Assembly: GCF_002085925.2 (NCBI RefSeq)
Contig: NZ_CP053562.1
Coordinates: 3,733,501-3,797,500, forward strand
DNA: 64,000 nt
Reading direction: 5' to 3'
Source of the DNA: Thioclava electrotropha
Lineage (GTDB): Bacteria; Pseudomonadota; Alphaproteobacteria; Rhodobacterales; Rhodobacteraceae
Made by a program: the position numbers and the translations under genes. This document shows positions 56,712 through 64,000 of the stretch, piece by piece; within the stretch, counting starts at the first letter, position 1; every line of letters starts with the position of its first letter. The notes beneath the pieces are model-generated. The model made no database searches and had not been told where the DNA came from. It saw only the letters and a list, made by a program, of their open reading frames with translations.

Positions 56712-56938
56712 GATGTCCTCCCGTAGTCATGCTCTGCACACGACCTCCTCAGTGTAGCGCGCAGAGCTTCCCCAACAGGAGTAGCGGGGAAACCACCGCT
56801 CGGACATCAAAACCAGCCGGGAAGTTGTGAAGAAATACTAACAACGAGTTTAAGTTTCCTTTCTTTTTTTGGAGCGCTCCTCGCGGCAGTGTTCTGAGCA
56901 GGATGCGGCTGATGGAGGATCGCCGCAGGGGAGGAACC

Positions 56939-57790
56939 ATGCCAGAACTTACCGCAAATCTGCGGTCGAACGTCTCGTTGGCGCGCCGCGCCTGGGGCAT
57001 CCGTCGCAAAGCGCTCCAGATGGGCGAAGTCCAGGGACAGGGCTATGTCGGTCAGGCGCTTGGTGTGGCTGACGTTCTGGCGACCTCTTATTTCCACGCA
57101 TTGAATCTGCGCGCCGACGATCCCGAATGGGAAGGGCGCGACCGCTTCCTGCTGTCGATCGGCCACTATGCGATCGCGCTTTATGCCGCGCTGATCGAGG
57201 CGGGCATCCTGCCCGAGGACGAGATCGGCACTTACGGGATGGACGACTCGCGGATGCCGATGTCGGGCATGGCCTCTTACACGCCGGGGATGGAGATCAC
57301 CGGCGGCAGCCTCGGCCATGGGCTGGGCATCGCGGTCGGCATGGCGCTCGGGCTGAAGGCGAAGGGCGGCGGTCAGTTCGTCTACAACCTGATGTCCGAT
57401 GGCGAACTGGGCGAAGGTTCGTCCTGGGAGGCTGTGATGTCGGCCACCCAGCACCGTCTGAGCAACCTGATCTGCATCGTCGATTTCAACAATCAGCAGG
57501 CCGATGGCCCGACCCGTGACGCGCTCGCCGTCGGGGCCGAGGCACCGAAATGGGAGGCCTTTGGCTGGCACGCGCAGGAAGTCGACGGCAATGACCTCGA
57601 TGCGCTGGTCGCGGCCTTTGACGCTGCCCGCACCTGCCCCGAGCAAAAGCCCCGCGTGATCATCTGCAATACCAAGATGTGCAAGGGCGTTCCGTTTCTT
57701 GAAGAGCGCGAGATCACCCATTTCGTCCGCGTCGAGCCCGATGAGTGGACGCGCGCACTGGATATTCTAGACGCAGAGGTGCCCGCATGA
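56939..57790 (+). CDS. Transketolase, N-terminal subunit
   Basis: A 283-residue ThDP-binding half: RAWGIRRKALQMGEVQGQGY, ALYAALIEAGIL, GGSLGHGLGIAVGMALGLKA, and the ThDP/Mg motif SDGELGEGSSWEAVMSATQH through CIVDFNNQQ. Split transketolases of this type act on unusual ketoses; AptA/AptB, apulose-4-phosphate transketolase, is one example. I start at MPELTANL, with GGGGAGG directly upstream. It overlaps the second subunit by ATGA. A 227-bp promoter gap separates it from the divergent kinase operon. Confidence 0.9.
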   Translation: MPELTANLRSNVSLARRAWGIRRKALQMGEVQGQGYVGQALGVADVLATSYFHALNLRADDPEWEGRDRFLLSIGHYAIALYAALIEAGILPEDEIGTYGMDDSRMPMSGMASYTPGMEITGGSLGHGLGIAVGMALGLKAKGGGQFVYNLMSDGELGEGSSWEAVMSATQHRLSNLICIVDFNNQQADGPTRDALAVGAEAPKWEAFGWHAQEVDGNDLDALVAAFDAARTCPEQKPRVIICNTKMCKGVPFLEEREITHFVRVEPDEWTRALDILDAEVPA

Positions 57791-58815
57791 CCGCCGCAGC
57801 CCGCGCCCGCAAATACGAACCCCGCCGCGTGCCCGAGACGAAGGTCGCGACAAGCGCGATGATCGCTTCGCTGGCGGCGGAAGGCTATGACACCGTCGCG
57901 GCCCCCTTCGGTCATGCCTTGGTCGAGGCCGCGAAGGATAACGCCCGCATCGTGGGGCTGACTGCGGATCTGGCGAAATATACCGATCTGCATGTCTTCG
58001 CGCAGGCCTATCCCGACCGGTTCTATCAAATGGGTATGGCCGAGCAGCTTCTGATGTCGGCGGCGGCAGGGATGGCGCATGAGGGGTTCATTCCCTTTGC
58101 GACGACCTACTCGGTCTTCGCCTCGCGCCGGGCCTATGACTTCATCTGCATGGCGATCGCGGAGGAGAACCTGCCGGTCAAGATCGTCTGCGGCTTGCCG
58201 GGCCTGACCACGGGCTACGGGCCCAGCCATCAGGCGACCGAGGATCTCGCGATCTTCCGCGGTTTGCCCAACCTGACCATTCTCGATCCCTGTGACGCGA
58301 CCGACGTCGCGCAGATGGTGCCTGCGATGATCGCTCATGACGGACCGGTTTATGCCCGGCTTCTGCGGGGCAAGGTGCCGGAGGTGCTCACCCGCTATCG
58401 GCCCGACTACCAGTTCAAGCTGGGCCGCGCGCAGATGATCCGCGAGGGGCGCGACGTTTTGGTGGTCTCCTCGGGGATCATGACCATGCGCGCGCTCGAC
58501 GCGGCGGAGTTGCTGGCCAAGGACGGGATCGACGTCGCCGTTCTGCACTGCCCGACGATCAAACCGCTCGATACCGAGACCATCCTTGCCGAGGCTGGCA
58601 AGGGCCGGCTCCTCGTCACCGCCGAGAACCACTCCGAAGTCGGCGGGCTGGGCGAAGCGGTTGCCCGCTCGCTCCTGCGCGCAGGTGTGACGCCGTCTTT
58701 CCGCCAGATCGCGCTGCCCGACCAATTTCTCGAAGCGGGCGCGCTGCCCACGCTTCATGACCTCTATGGCCTGAGCACCGCGAAGGTCGCCCAACAGATC
58801 CGCGGCTGGCTTTGA
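57787..58815 (+). CDS. Transketolase, C-terminal subunit
   Basis: A 342-residue partner: pyrimidine-binding domain with FYQMGMAEQLLMSAAAGMAH (the Glu that activates ThDP), FASRRAYDFICMAIAEENLP, GLTTGYGPSHQATEDLAIF, then the C-terminal transketolase domain (DGIDVAVLHCPTIKPLDTET, AENHSEVGGLGEAVARSLL). Start codon overlaps the first subunit stop, so subunits are made together. The heterodimer moves two-carbon units between sugar phosphates in the cytosol. An unusual acceptor or donor is likely because the host should have a one-chain housekeeping TktA. Confidence 0.92.
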   Translation: MTAAARARKYEPRRVPETKVATSAMIASLAAEGYDTVAAPFGHALVEAAKDNARIVGLTADLAKYTDLHVFAQAYPDRFYQMGMAEQLLMSAAAGMAHEGFIPFATTYSVFASRRAYDFICMAIAEENLPVKIVCGLPGLTTGYGPSHQATEDLAIFRGLPNLTILDPCDATDVAQMVPAMIAHDGPVYARLLRGKVPEVLTRYRPDYQFKLGRAQMIREGRDVLVVSSGIMTMRALDAAELLAKDGIDVAVLHCPTIKPLDTETILAEAGKGRLLVTAENHSEVGGLGEAVARSLLRAGVTPSFRQIALPDQFLEAGALPTLHDLYGLSTAKVAQQIRGWL

Positions 58816-58848
58816 GCGCCGCGCCAACGACACGAAGAAAGGAATACA

Positions 58849-59604
58849 ATGGGACTTCTGGACGGTAAATTTGCCATCGTGACCGGGGCGGCCAGCCCCC
58901 GCGGGCTCGGCAAGGCGACGGCGACGCTTTTCGCGCAGCATGGCGCGACCGTGGCGATCCTCGACCTCGACGCGGATCAGGCCGCTGCCGCTGCCGCCGA
59001 TCTGCCCGGCGAGGGACATGTTGGCCTCGCGTGTAACGTCGTCGACAAGGCTGCCTGTCAGGCCGCCGCGGACGAGCTGATCGCGAAATGGGGCGCGGTG
59101 GATATCCTCGTGAACAACGCGGGCATCACCCAGCCGCTCAAGCTCATGGACATCATGCCGGAGAATTACGACGCGGTGACCGATGTGAGCCTGCGTGGCA
59201 CGCTCTACATGACGCAGGCGCTGACGCCGCATTTCCGCGAGCGCAAGACCGGTTCGATCGTGAACCTGTCCTCGGTTTCCGCGCAGCGCGGCGGTGGCAT
59301 CTTCGGTGGCCCGCACTATTCGGCCGCGAAGGCGGGCGTGCTGGGGCTGACCAAGGCCTCGGCGCGCGAGCTTGCCCCCGACGGCGTGCGCGTGAACGCG
59401 CTTTGCCCGGGCTTCATCGCCACCGACATCACCGCAGGCAAGCTGACCGAAGAGATGCGCACGCAAGTCCTCGCCGGAATTCCGATGGGACGCGCGGGCA
59501 CGGCCGAGGATGTGGCTGGTTGCGCGCTGTTCCTTGCCTCTGACCTTTCGGCCTACTGCACCGGCACCGAAGTCGACGTGAATGGCGGCTCGCTCATTCA
59601 CTAG
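58849..59604 (+). CDS. Short-chain dehydrogenase/reductase of the second sugar locus
   Basis: A 251-residue classical SDR: AIVTGAASPRGLGKATATLF with a two-residue insertion in the glycine loop, DILVNNAGITQPL, catalytic Ser in VNLSSVSAQRGG, Tyr-x3-Lys in HYSAAKAGVLG, PGFIATDIT, and the C-terminal VDVNGGSLIH. Asp after the second strand (ILDLDADQ) favours NAD+. It likely oxidises a polyol or ketose of this pathway. It follows the transketolase genes by 33 nt. Confidence 0.9.
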   Translation: MGLLDGKFAIVTGAASPRGLGKATATLFAQHGATVAILDLDADQAAAAAADLPGEGHVGLACNVVDKAACQAAADELIAKWGAVDILVNNAGITQPLKLMDIMPENYDAVTDVSLRGTLYMTQALTPHFRERKTGSIVNLSSVSAQRGGGIFGGPHYSAAKAGVLGLTKASARELAPDGVRVNALCPGFIATDITAGKLTEEMRTQVLAGIPMGRAGTAEDVAGCALFLASDLSAYCTGTEVDVNGGSLIH

Positions 59605-59705
59605 GCCGACCGAATAACGCCTGTTCGCGGTTGTGCCTGACCGCAAGGCAACTAATCTCCGGCCCGCAGTGAGGTGGGCCGGATGAAGCCGGAGCCAATC
59701 CGGCG

Positions 59706-59725
59706 GGACGGTGAGGAGACCGTCC
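59706..59725. other. Hairpin before the TRAP binding-protein gene
   Basis: GGACGGT / ACCGTCC, 7-bp stem with a 6-nt loop, lies between the SDR stop and dctP. It could attenuate read-through or protect the transporter message. Confidence 0.35.
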
Positions 59726-59747
59726 GAACCAATCGGGAGAGAGACCA

Positions 59748-60722
59748 ATGAAATCTATGTTGACCATCGCACTTCTCGGCGCGACGGCCCTTGCAGGGGC
59801 CTCTTCGGCGCAGGCTGACGAGGTGATCTTCGCGCATGGCGCGAACCCTGGAAATCCGCGCTACATCGCGGCGGAAAAATGGGCTGAAATCTTTAGCCAA
59901 TGCACCGACGGCAAGGATACGGTGAACGTCGCGGCCTCCGCCACGATGGGCGACGACTCTGAGATGCTGACCTCGACCGCGGCAGGCGTGATTCAGGTCA
60001 CGGCCAACAGCCAGGGGCCGATGGCGCAGATCGTGCCGCAGATCGGTCTACTGGGCCTGCCCTTCCTGTTCAAGGATCTGCCGACGGCATGGAAAGTGCT
60101 CGATGGGCCGGTGGGCGACTCGCTTGATGCCGACGCACAGAAAGCCGGGCTCAAGATCCTCGGCTTCTGGGATAACGGCATTCGCAACATCACCACGGTC
60201 AACAAGTTCGTCAAAGAGCCTGCCGACCTCAAGGGCCTGAAAATCCGCACCCCGCCGGATCAGATGACGATCGACATCTTCGACGCGCTCGGCGCATCGC
60301 CCGCGCCGCTGGCGTGGTCCGAACTGCCCTCGGCGCTGCAATCGGGCGTGTTCGACGGCCAGGAAAACCCGCTGACCAACATCAACTCGGCCAAGCTGCA
60401 GGAGATCACGCCCTACATCACGATGACCGGGCACAAGTATGAAAGCACCCCGGTCGTGGCCAGCCTGTCGTGGTGGGAAGGCCTTGATAAGGCGACGCAG
60501 GATTGCGCGCTCAAGGCGACCTCGGAAGCGGGCGCGATGGAGCGTGACATGTCGCTCAAGGCAGACAAGGAGTTGATGCCGAAGATGGAGGCAGACGGCG
60601 CCAAGTTCGCTGAGGCGGACCGCGCGGCCTATATCGAGGCAACCAAGTCGGTCTATGACAAATACGCCAAGGATTACCCCGATACGGTCGCCGAACTCAA
60701 AAAGGCTGCGGGGCTGGAATGA
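59748..60722 (+). CDS. TRAP transporter periplasmic binding protein (DctP family)
   Basis: A 324-residue DctP protein: signal peptide MKSMLTIALLGATALAGASS cut near AQA, then VIFAHGANPGNPRYIAAEKW, LLGLPFLFKDLPTAWKVLDG, the family Arg in LKIRTPPDQM, GASPAPLAWSELPSALQSGV and FDGQENPLTNI. The conserved Arg usually binds a carboxylate, but sugar- and polyol-type variants exist. GGGAGAGAG precedes the ATG. First gene of the TRAP set; high expression is expected. Confidence 0.93.
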   Translation: MKSMLTIALLGATALAGASSAQADEVIFAHGANPGNPRYIAAEKWAEIFSQCTDGKDTVNVAASATMGDDSEMLTSTAAGVIQVTANSQGPMAQIVPQIGLLGLPFLFKDLPTAWKVLDGPVGDSLDADAQKAGLKILGFWDNGIRNITTVNKFVKEPADLKGLKIRTPPDQMTIDIFDALGASPAPLAWSELPSALQSGVFDGQENPLTNINSAKLQEITPYITMTGHKYESTPVVASLSWWEGLDKATQDCALKATSEAGAMERDMSLKADKELMPKMEADGAKFAEADRAAYIEATKSVYDKYAKDYPDTVAELKKAAGLE

Positions 60723-61297
60723 TCGACTCTGACCGCAGCGACGCCGCGGGATCAGGCGAAGGGAGGGGGCGTATGCGCCCCTTCCTGCGCCTCGCGCAAG
60801 GCGTGATCGACCTGCTGGAATGGTCGGGAAAGCTGATCGCTGCGGGCACGCTTTCGGTGCTGTTCGTGGCGCTTTTGACAAACGTGATCCTGCGCTACGG
60901 GGCCGGCAAGGGCATCCCGTGGGCCTATGAAATCCATGCGATCCTGCTGCCGTGGCTCGTGGCTGGCGGCATCGTCATCGCCACCGCGCGCTCGCGCAAC
61001 ATCGCGATCACCCTGCTGCCGGAGTTGGCCGGAGCCCGGGTTCGGCGCGCCTTCATGCTGTTTGTCGAAGCCGCGATCATCGTGATTTCCATCTCGGTCC
61101 TCTGGTCAAGCCAGCCGATCCTGCGCGCCTCGACCTTCCAGACGCTGTCCACGCTCGGGGTCAAGGCGATCTGGGGCTATTCCAGCATGGTCTATTCATT
61201 CGGAGCGATGGCCATCATCGCCGCGCTCGACATCGTGTTGCTGCTGGGGGGCAAGTCCGTGATGGATGACGATCCCGCCCATGCAAGCCTGAGCTGA
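60719..61297 (+). CDS. TRAP transporter small membrane subunit (DctQ family)
   Basis: A 192-residue protein with four helices: LSVLFVALLTNVILRYG, ILLPWLVAGGIVIATARSRN (family pattern), AFMLFVEAAIIVISISVLWS and YSFGAMAIIAALDIVLLLGG. The ATG overlaps the dctP stop; an internal ATG at 60773 (MRPFLRLAQG) with GGGAGGGGG upstream may be the main start, giving 174 residues without the polar leader. Confidence 0.88.
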   Translation: MIDSDRSDAAGSGEGRGRMRPFLRLAQGVIDLLEWSGKLIAAGTLSVLFVALLTNVILRYGAGKGIPWAYEIHAILLPWLVAGGIVIATARSRNIAITLLPELAGARVRRAFMLFVEAAIIVISISVLWSSQPILRASTFQTLSTLGVKAIWGYSSMVYSFGAMAIIAALDIVLLLGGKSVMDDDPAHASLS

Positions 61298-61308
61298 GGA
61301 GACCCGCA

Positions 61309-62565
61309 ATGGCCGGTGTCATGATCTTCGTCTTCTTCGTGCTGCTCGCGCTTGCCGTACCGGTGGCACATGCGATGCTGGGCGGCGTCGCCGCCGCGCT
61401 GTGGCTCGACCACAAGCCGCTGGCGGTGATCGTGCAGCGTCTCTACACGCCGACGCAGAGCTTTCCGATGCTGGCGGTGCCGTTCTTCATCCTTGCCGGC
61501 AACCTGATGATGGCGGGGCGGTTCGGCACCTATCTGGTGAATATCGCGCGCCTCGTCGTGGGGAACTTCAAGGGCGGCCTGGGACAGGTCTCGATCCTCG
61601 GATCGGTGATGTTCGGCGGTGTTTCGGGGTCTGCCGTGGCCGATGCGACCGCGATGGGCAACGCGCTGATCCCGGTGCAGAAAGCCGAAGGCTATCCGGG
61701 CGGTTTCTCGGGGGCGATCAACTCTGCCTCCTCGACCGTCTCGGTCCTGATCCCGCCGTCGATCCCGCTCATTCTGTATGGGCTGGTCTCGGGAACCTCG
61801 ATCATCAACCTCTTCGTCGCGGGCATCCTGCCGGGGGTGATGCTGGGCGTGGGCATGTTCATTGCCGTCGCGATCGTGGCGCGCCGCCGCAATCTGCCGC
61901 GCTCGCCGCTGGAAGGAGGCTTCACCGCCTTCCGCAGCCAGATCTTCAGCGCGATCCCCGCCCTGCTGATGCCCGTCTTCGTGATCGGCACCCTGCGCTT
62001 CGGCGTGGCGACCCCGACCGAGGTCAGCGTAATGGCCGTCGCCTATGCCCTTCTGGTCAGCGGCGTCATCTACCGTGATCTCAATCCCAAATCCCTGTGG
62101 GAGGCGGTGGTCGACACGGCGATGATGACCGGCGCGGTCATGTTCATCATCATGGCATCCTCCACGATCCAGTGGCTGCTGACCGCAGAGCGCGTGCCGC
62201 AAGAGCTCGCCGCATGGGTGGCTGCGACCATTCAGGAGCGCTGGCTGGTGATCCTTGCACTTAACGTGGTGATGTTGATCGTGGGCGCGTTCCTCGATCT
62301 GCCCGCAGCGGTGCTGCTGCTTGGCCCGCTCTTCGTGACGATCGGGCATACGATCGGTCTCGATCCGGTGCAGCTTGGCCTGATGATGGTCGTGAACCTG
62401 TCGATCGGTCTTTATACGCCACCGGTAGGAACGACGTTGTTCATCTCAGCCGCGATCGCACGGGTTGGCGTGATGGAGGTGGTGCGCTCGCTGGCGCCCT
62501 TCTACCTCGTGGCAATCCTCGTGCTGGCGCTGATCTCCTACGTACCGGCGCTGACGATCTACTGA
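61309..62565 (+). CDS. TRAP transporter large membrane subunit (DctM family)
   Basis: A 418-residue polytopic protein: MIFVFFVLLALAVPVAHAML, PMLAVPFFILAGNLMMAGRF, LGSVMFGGVSGSAVADATAM (family signature), SSTVSVLIPPSIPLILYGLV, and LSIGLYTPPVGTTLFISAAI near the end. It forms the Na+-coupled channel with DctQ and receives substrate from DctP. It ends the rightward operon. Confidence 0.95.
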   Translation: MAGVMIFVFFVLLALAVPVAHAMLGGVAAALWLDHKPLAVIVQRLYTPTQSFPMLAVPFFILAGNLMMAGRFGTYLVNIARLVVGNFKGGLGQVSILGSVMFGGVSGSAVADATAMGNALIPVQKAEGYPGGFSGAINSASSTVSVLIPPSIPLILYGLVSGTSIINLFVAGILPGVMLGVGMFIAVAIVARRRNLPRSPLEGGFTAFRSQIFSAIPALLMPVFVIGTLRFGVATPTEVSVMAVAYALLVSGVIYRDLNPKSLWEAVVDTAMMTGAVMFIIMASSTIQWLLTAERVPQELAAWVAATIQERWLVILALNVVMLIVGAFLDLPAAVLLLGPLFVTIGHTIGLDPVQLGLMMVVNLSIGLYTPPVGTTLFISAAIARVGVMEVVRSLAPFYLVAILVLALISYVPALTIY

Positions 62566-62591
62566 CCCGGATCCAGCTTCCGCATCCATTG

Positions 62592-62617
62592 CGCGCGCCT
62601 TGGCGACAGGGCGCGCG
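62592..62617. terminator. Bidirectional hairpin between dctM and the LysR gene
   Basis: CGCGCGCC / GGCGCGCG, 8-bp stem with a 10-nt loop, between two convergent genes. AATTTCATT follows on the plus strand, a weak U-rich tail. Confidence 0.55.
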
Positions 62618-62621
62618 AATT

Positions 62622-63611
62622 TCATTCGGGCAGGTACTCTTCCCCCGGTAGCTGTCGCCCGCGCTGCTCGCGGATGCGACAGCCCAAGCCAGTGATCAGC
62701 GCCGAGGCGCGCGCATCATGGGCGGCGCCCTCCTCTCGCATCCAGTCCGAGAAGATCCGCACGATCCGACGGCTGGTATGGCGCGCCGGAGAGACGAGCC
62801 AGTAGGCAGGAAAACGGATCGCCTCGAACGCGGTCGACAGCGGGACGAGGGCCCCGCGCTCCAGCTCGTTCAGGGCGAGCGTCGTACTTTCCAGAACGAC
62901 CCCTGCCCCGTCGGTCGCCAGCTGAATCGCCATCGACGAGCGGTCGAACCGCATCGGGTAGATCATCCGCTCTCCCATGATGCCATGCCGCGCCAGCCAG
63001 AAATCCCAGCGGTAATGCGTCTTCACCGAATCGATCAGCCGCGCTTGTCGCAACTGTCCGATGGGATCGTCTGACAGGGTGTGCAACTCTTCCAGATAGC
63101 CGGGCGAGCACATCGGCAACACGAGGTCATGGACAACGGCTTCTTCATGCAGGCCGGTCCAGCCGCCTTCGCCATAGCGCAGGTCCAGATCGACGACCTC
63201 CGTCTCGAAGTCGGAGAAATCGGGCGCGGCATCGATCCGCATGTCCCAGTTCGGCGCAAGCTCGAGAAACGACTTGAGCCGCGGAGACAGCCAGCGCACC
63301 GCGAAAGAGGGCGACACCCGCAGGATGAAATGGCGCGTCTCGCGCTGGCGCTGGATCGCGGAGCGCACGTCGCGCATCATCCGGAATGCCTGCGTCGTCG
63401 TCTGGAACAGCCGCTCGCCATCCAGCGTCAGCGACAGCCGCCGTTTCTCGCGTTTGAACAGGCGCACACCCATTTGCTGCTCGAACTGCCGGATCTGCTG
63501 GCTGACGGCGGAAGGCGACACGCCCAGCTCCTCGGCCGCCTTCGATATGCCGCCGAGCCGAGCGACGGCCTCGAAGTGGTTCATCGCGTTTAGATTGATG
63601 TCTTTGAGCAT
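62622..63611 (-). CDS. LysR-family regulator (GcvA-like)
   Basis: A 329-residue LTTR. The start MLKDINLNAMNHFEAVARLG leads into a winged helix (GISKAAEELGVSPSAVSQQI, RLFKREKRRLSLTLDGERLF) with the GcvA-like effector domain after it (RVSPSFAVRWLSPRLKSF, DLDLRYGEGGWTG, THYRWDFWLARHG). A longer frame exists upstream but MLKDINLN matches GcvA-type starts. It lies at the end of the TRAP/transketolase operon, convergent with dctM, and may regulate it. Confidence 0.9.
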   Translation of the reverse strand: MLKDINLNAMNHFEAVARLGGISKAAEELGVSPSAVSQQIRQFEQQMGVRLFKREKRRLSLTLDGERLFQTTTQAFRMMRDVRSAIQRQRETRHFILRVSPSFAVRWLSPRLKSFLELAPNWDMRIDAAPDFSDFETEVVDLDLRYGEGGWTGLHEEAVVHDLVLPMCSPGYLEELHTLSDDPIGQLRQARLIDSVKTHYRWDFWLARHGIMGERMIYPMRFDRSSMAIQLATDGAGVVLESTTLALNELERGALVPLSTAFEAIRFPAYWLVSPARHTSRRIVRIFSDWMREEGAAHDARASALITGLGCRIREQRGRQLPGEEYLPE

Positions 63612-63823
63612 GTCCTGCGCCTTGGAAATACGACCGTGCCGGATGCGATTGCGCGCAAGTCGTGTGGCGAAAGCGGTCACGGACGCAGCCCGGCATCGCG
63701 GCAAGTCTTTCCATGATGTTTAATAGCAGATGCAAACCCTGTGAAGCGTTGCTTCAATTCACTGCGCTTTGCCGATGGCGCAACCGACCTGCTGTCGTGA
63801 CAAAGGTCGGAAAAAGCGGTGCC

Positions 63824-64000
63824 CTACCCGCTTTTCGCCACTTTAAGCGCGGCCCCCGTGGCCTCGATCTGCGTTTGGGCTGCCTCCGACGGTTCGGCAT
63901 CGGTGATGACCGCCGCGAATTCCGAGAAGTCAGCCAGAACGTGCAGCGCCGTCCGGTCGAAACGCAGATGGTTGATCAGCAGCACGGATTGCGCCGCGGC
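63824..64000 (-). CDS. DeoR-family regulator, C-terminal part, cut by the window edge
   Basis: 58 C-terminal residues ending LKVAKSG-stop. The run RTALHVLADFSEFAAVITDA matches the end of DeoR/GlpR-type sugar-phosphate sensor domains. The helix-turn-helix lies outside the window. Confidence 0.7.
   Translation of the reverse strand, partial: AAAQSVLLINHLRFDRTALHVLADFSEFAAVITDAEPSEAAQTQIEATGAALKVAKSG

Noticed and set aside
57493..59748. A 751-codon open frame antisense to the transketolase and SDR genes
   Set aside because: It is the mirror of well-supported genes with conserved motifs; high GC removes antisense stops. The same applies to long open stretches at 13020-15050 and 29276-31150.

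Overview
The window looks like chromosome or large-replicon DNA of a denitrifying alphaproteobacterium of the Rhodobacterales/Paracoccaceae type. Reasons: high GC, the NorEF / HemN / NsrR / UbiTUV gene set, many ABC and TRAP carbohydrate transporters, and a dispersed intergenic repeat. The genus cannot be named from the sequence alone. All functions are read from protein motifs and gene order; no database search was run.

Layout. (1) 0-5 kb: nitrosative-stress and denitrification accessory genes. These are a hemerythrin-domain protein, a group III truncated haemoglobin, NorF-NorE, HemN, a small unknown protein and an NsrR-like Rrf2 regulator, with three NsrR-type 11-1-11 palindromes. (2) 5.2-7.5 kb: a Ca2+/Na+ exchanger, then 1.3 kb of gene debris (IS3 orfA relic, dispersed repeat). 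(3) 7.5-19 kb: an apparently complete oxidative D-apiose/D-apionate catabolic locus. It has ApnO, OiaK, a GntR regulator, ApnL, ApsD, a sugar ABC transporter with a DUF2291 protein, and a RuBisCO-like protein. A shared operator-like 15-mer lies in both divergent promoter regions. (4) 19-33 kb: UspA-SulP, SDR/LysR pairs, an NmrA-type reductase, EthD and ABM-VOC proteins with IclR, and a MarR-regulated flavin monooxygenase plus quinone reductase followed by a dead DoxX. (5) 33.7-39.1 kb: a secreted HAF-repeat protein with a GGGDT minisatellite linker and autotransporter-like barrel, divergent from a two-component system. (6) 39.6-40.9 kb: an orphan PD-(D/E)XK-like protein. (7) 41-44.2 kb: ubiV-ubiU-ubiT for O2-independent ubiquinone synthesis, divergent from a second NsrR-like regulator with its own NsrR-type sites.

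(8) 44.57-53.80 kb: a 9.2-kb integrative element bounded by a 17-bp direct repeat of the tRNA-Cys 3' end. It carries a tyrosine integrase, a membrane protein, a small XRE regulator, a type III restriction-modification locus (res broken by two one-base losses, mod intact), and a protein with the A, B and C motifs of a family-A/T7-like polymerase (TV-Pol-like). The polymerase next to a controller-regulated type III R-M locus is the least ordinary part of the window.

(9) 54.1-63.6 kb: a second carbohydrate locus with a DhaK-DhaL fusion kinase, a TIM-barrel isomerase or decarboxylase, a split transketolase, an SDR, a TRAP transporter and a LysR regulator. Its isomerase-kinase-transketolase logic resembles the D-apulose branch of apiose catabolism, so the window may hold two routes for related branched or C4 sugars. 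The right edge cuts a DeoR-family regulator.

Gene debris is common: a ubiV 3' remnant near norF, truncated DoxX and HEPN-like fragments joined tail to tail, an IS3 orfA relic, and tRNA and integrase fragments at the island ends. Together these indicate repeated rearrangement around the respiratory genes and the island.
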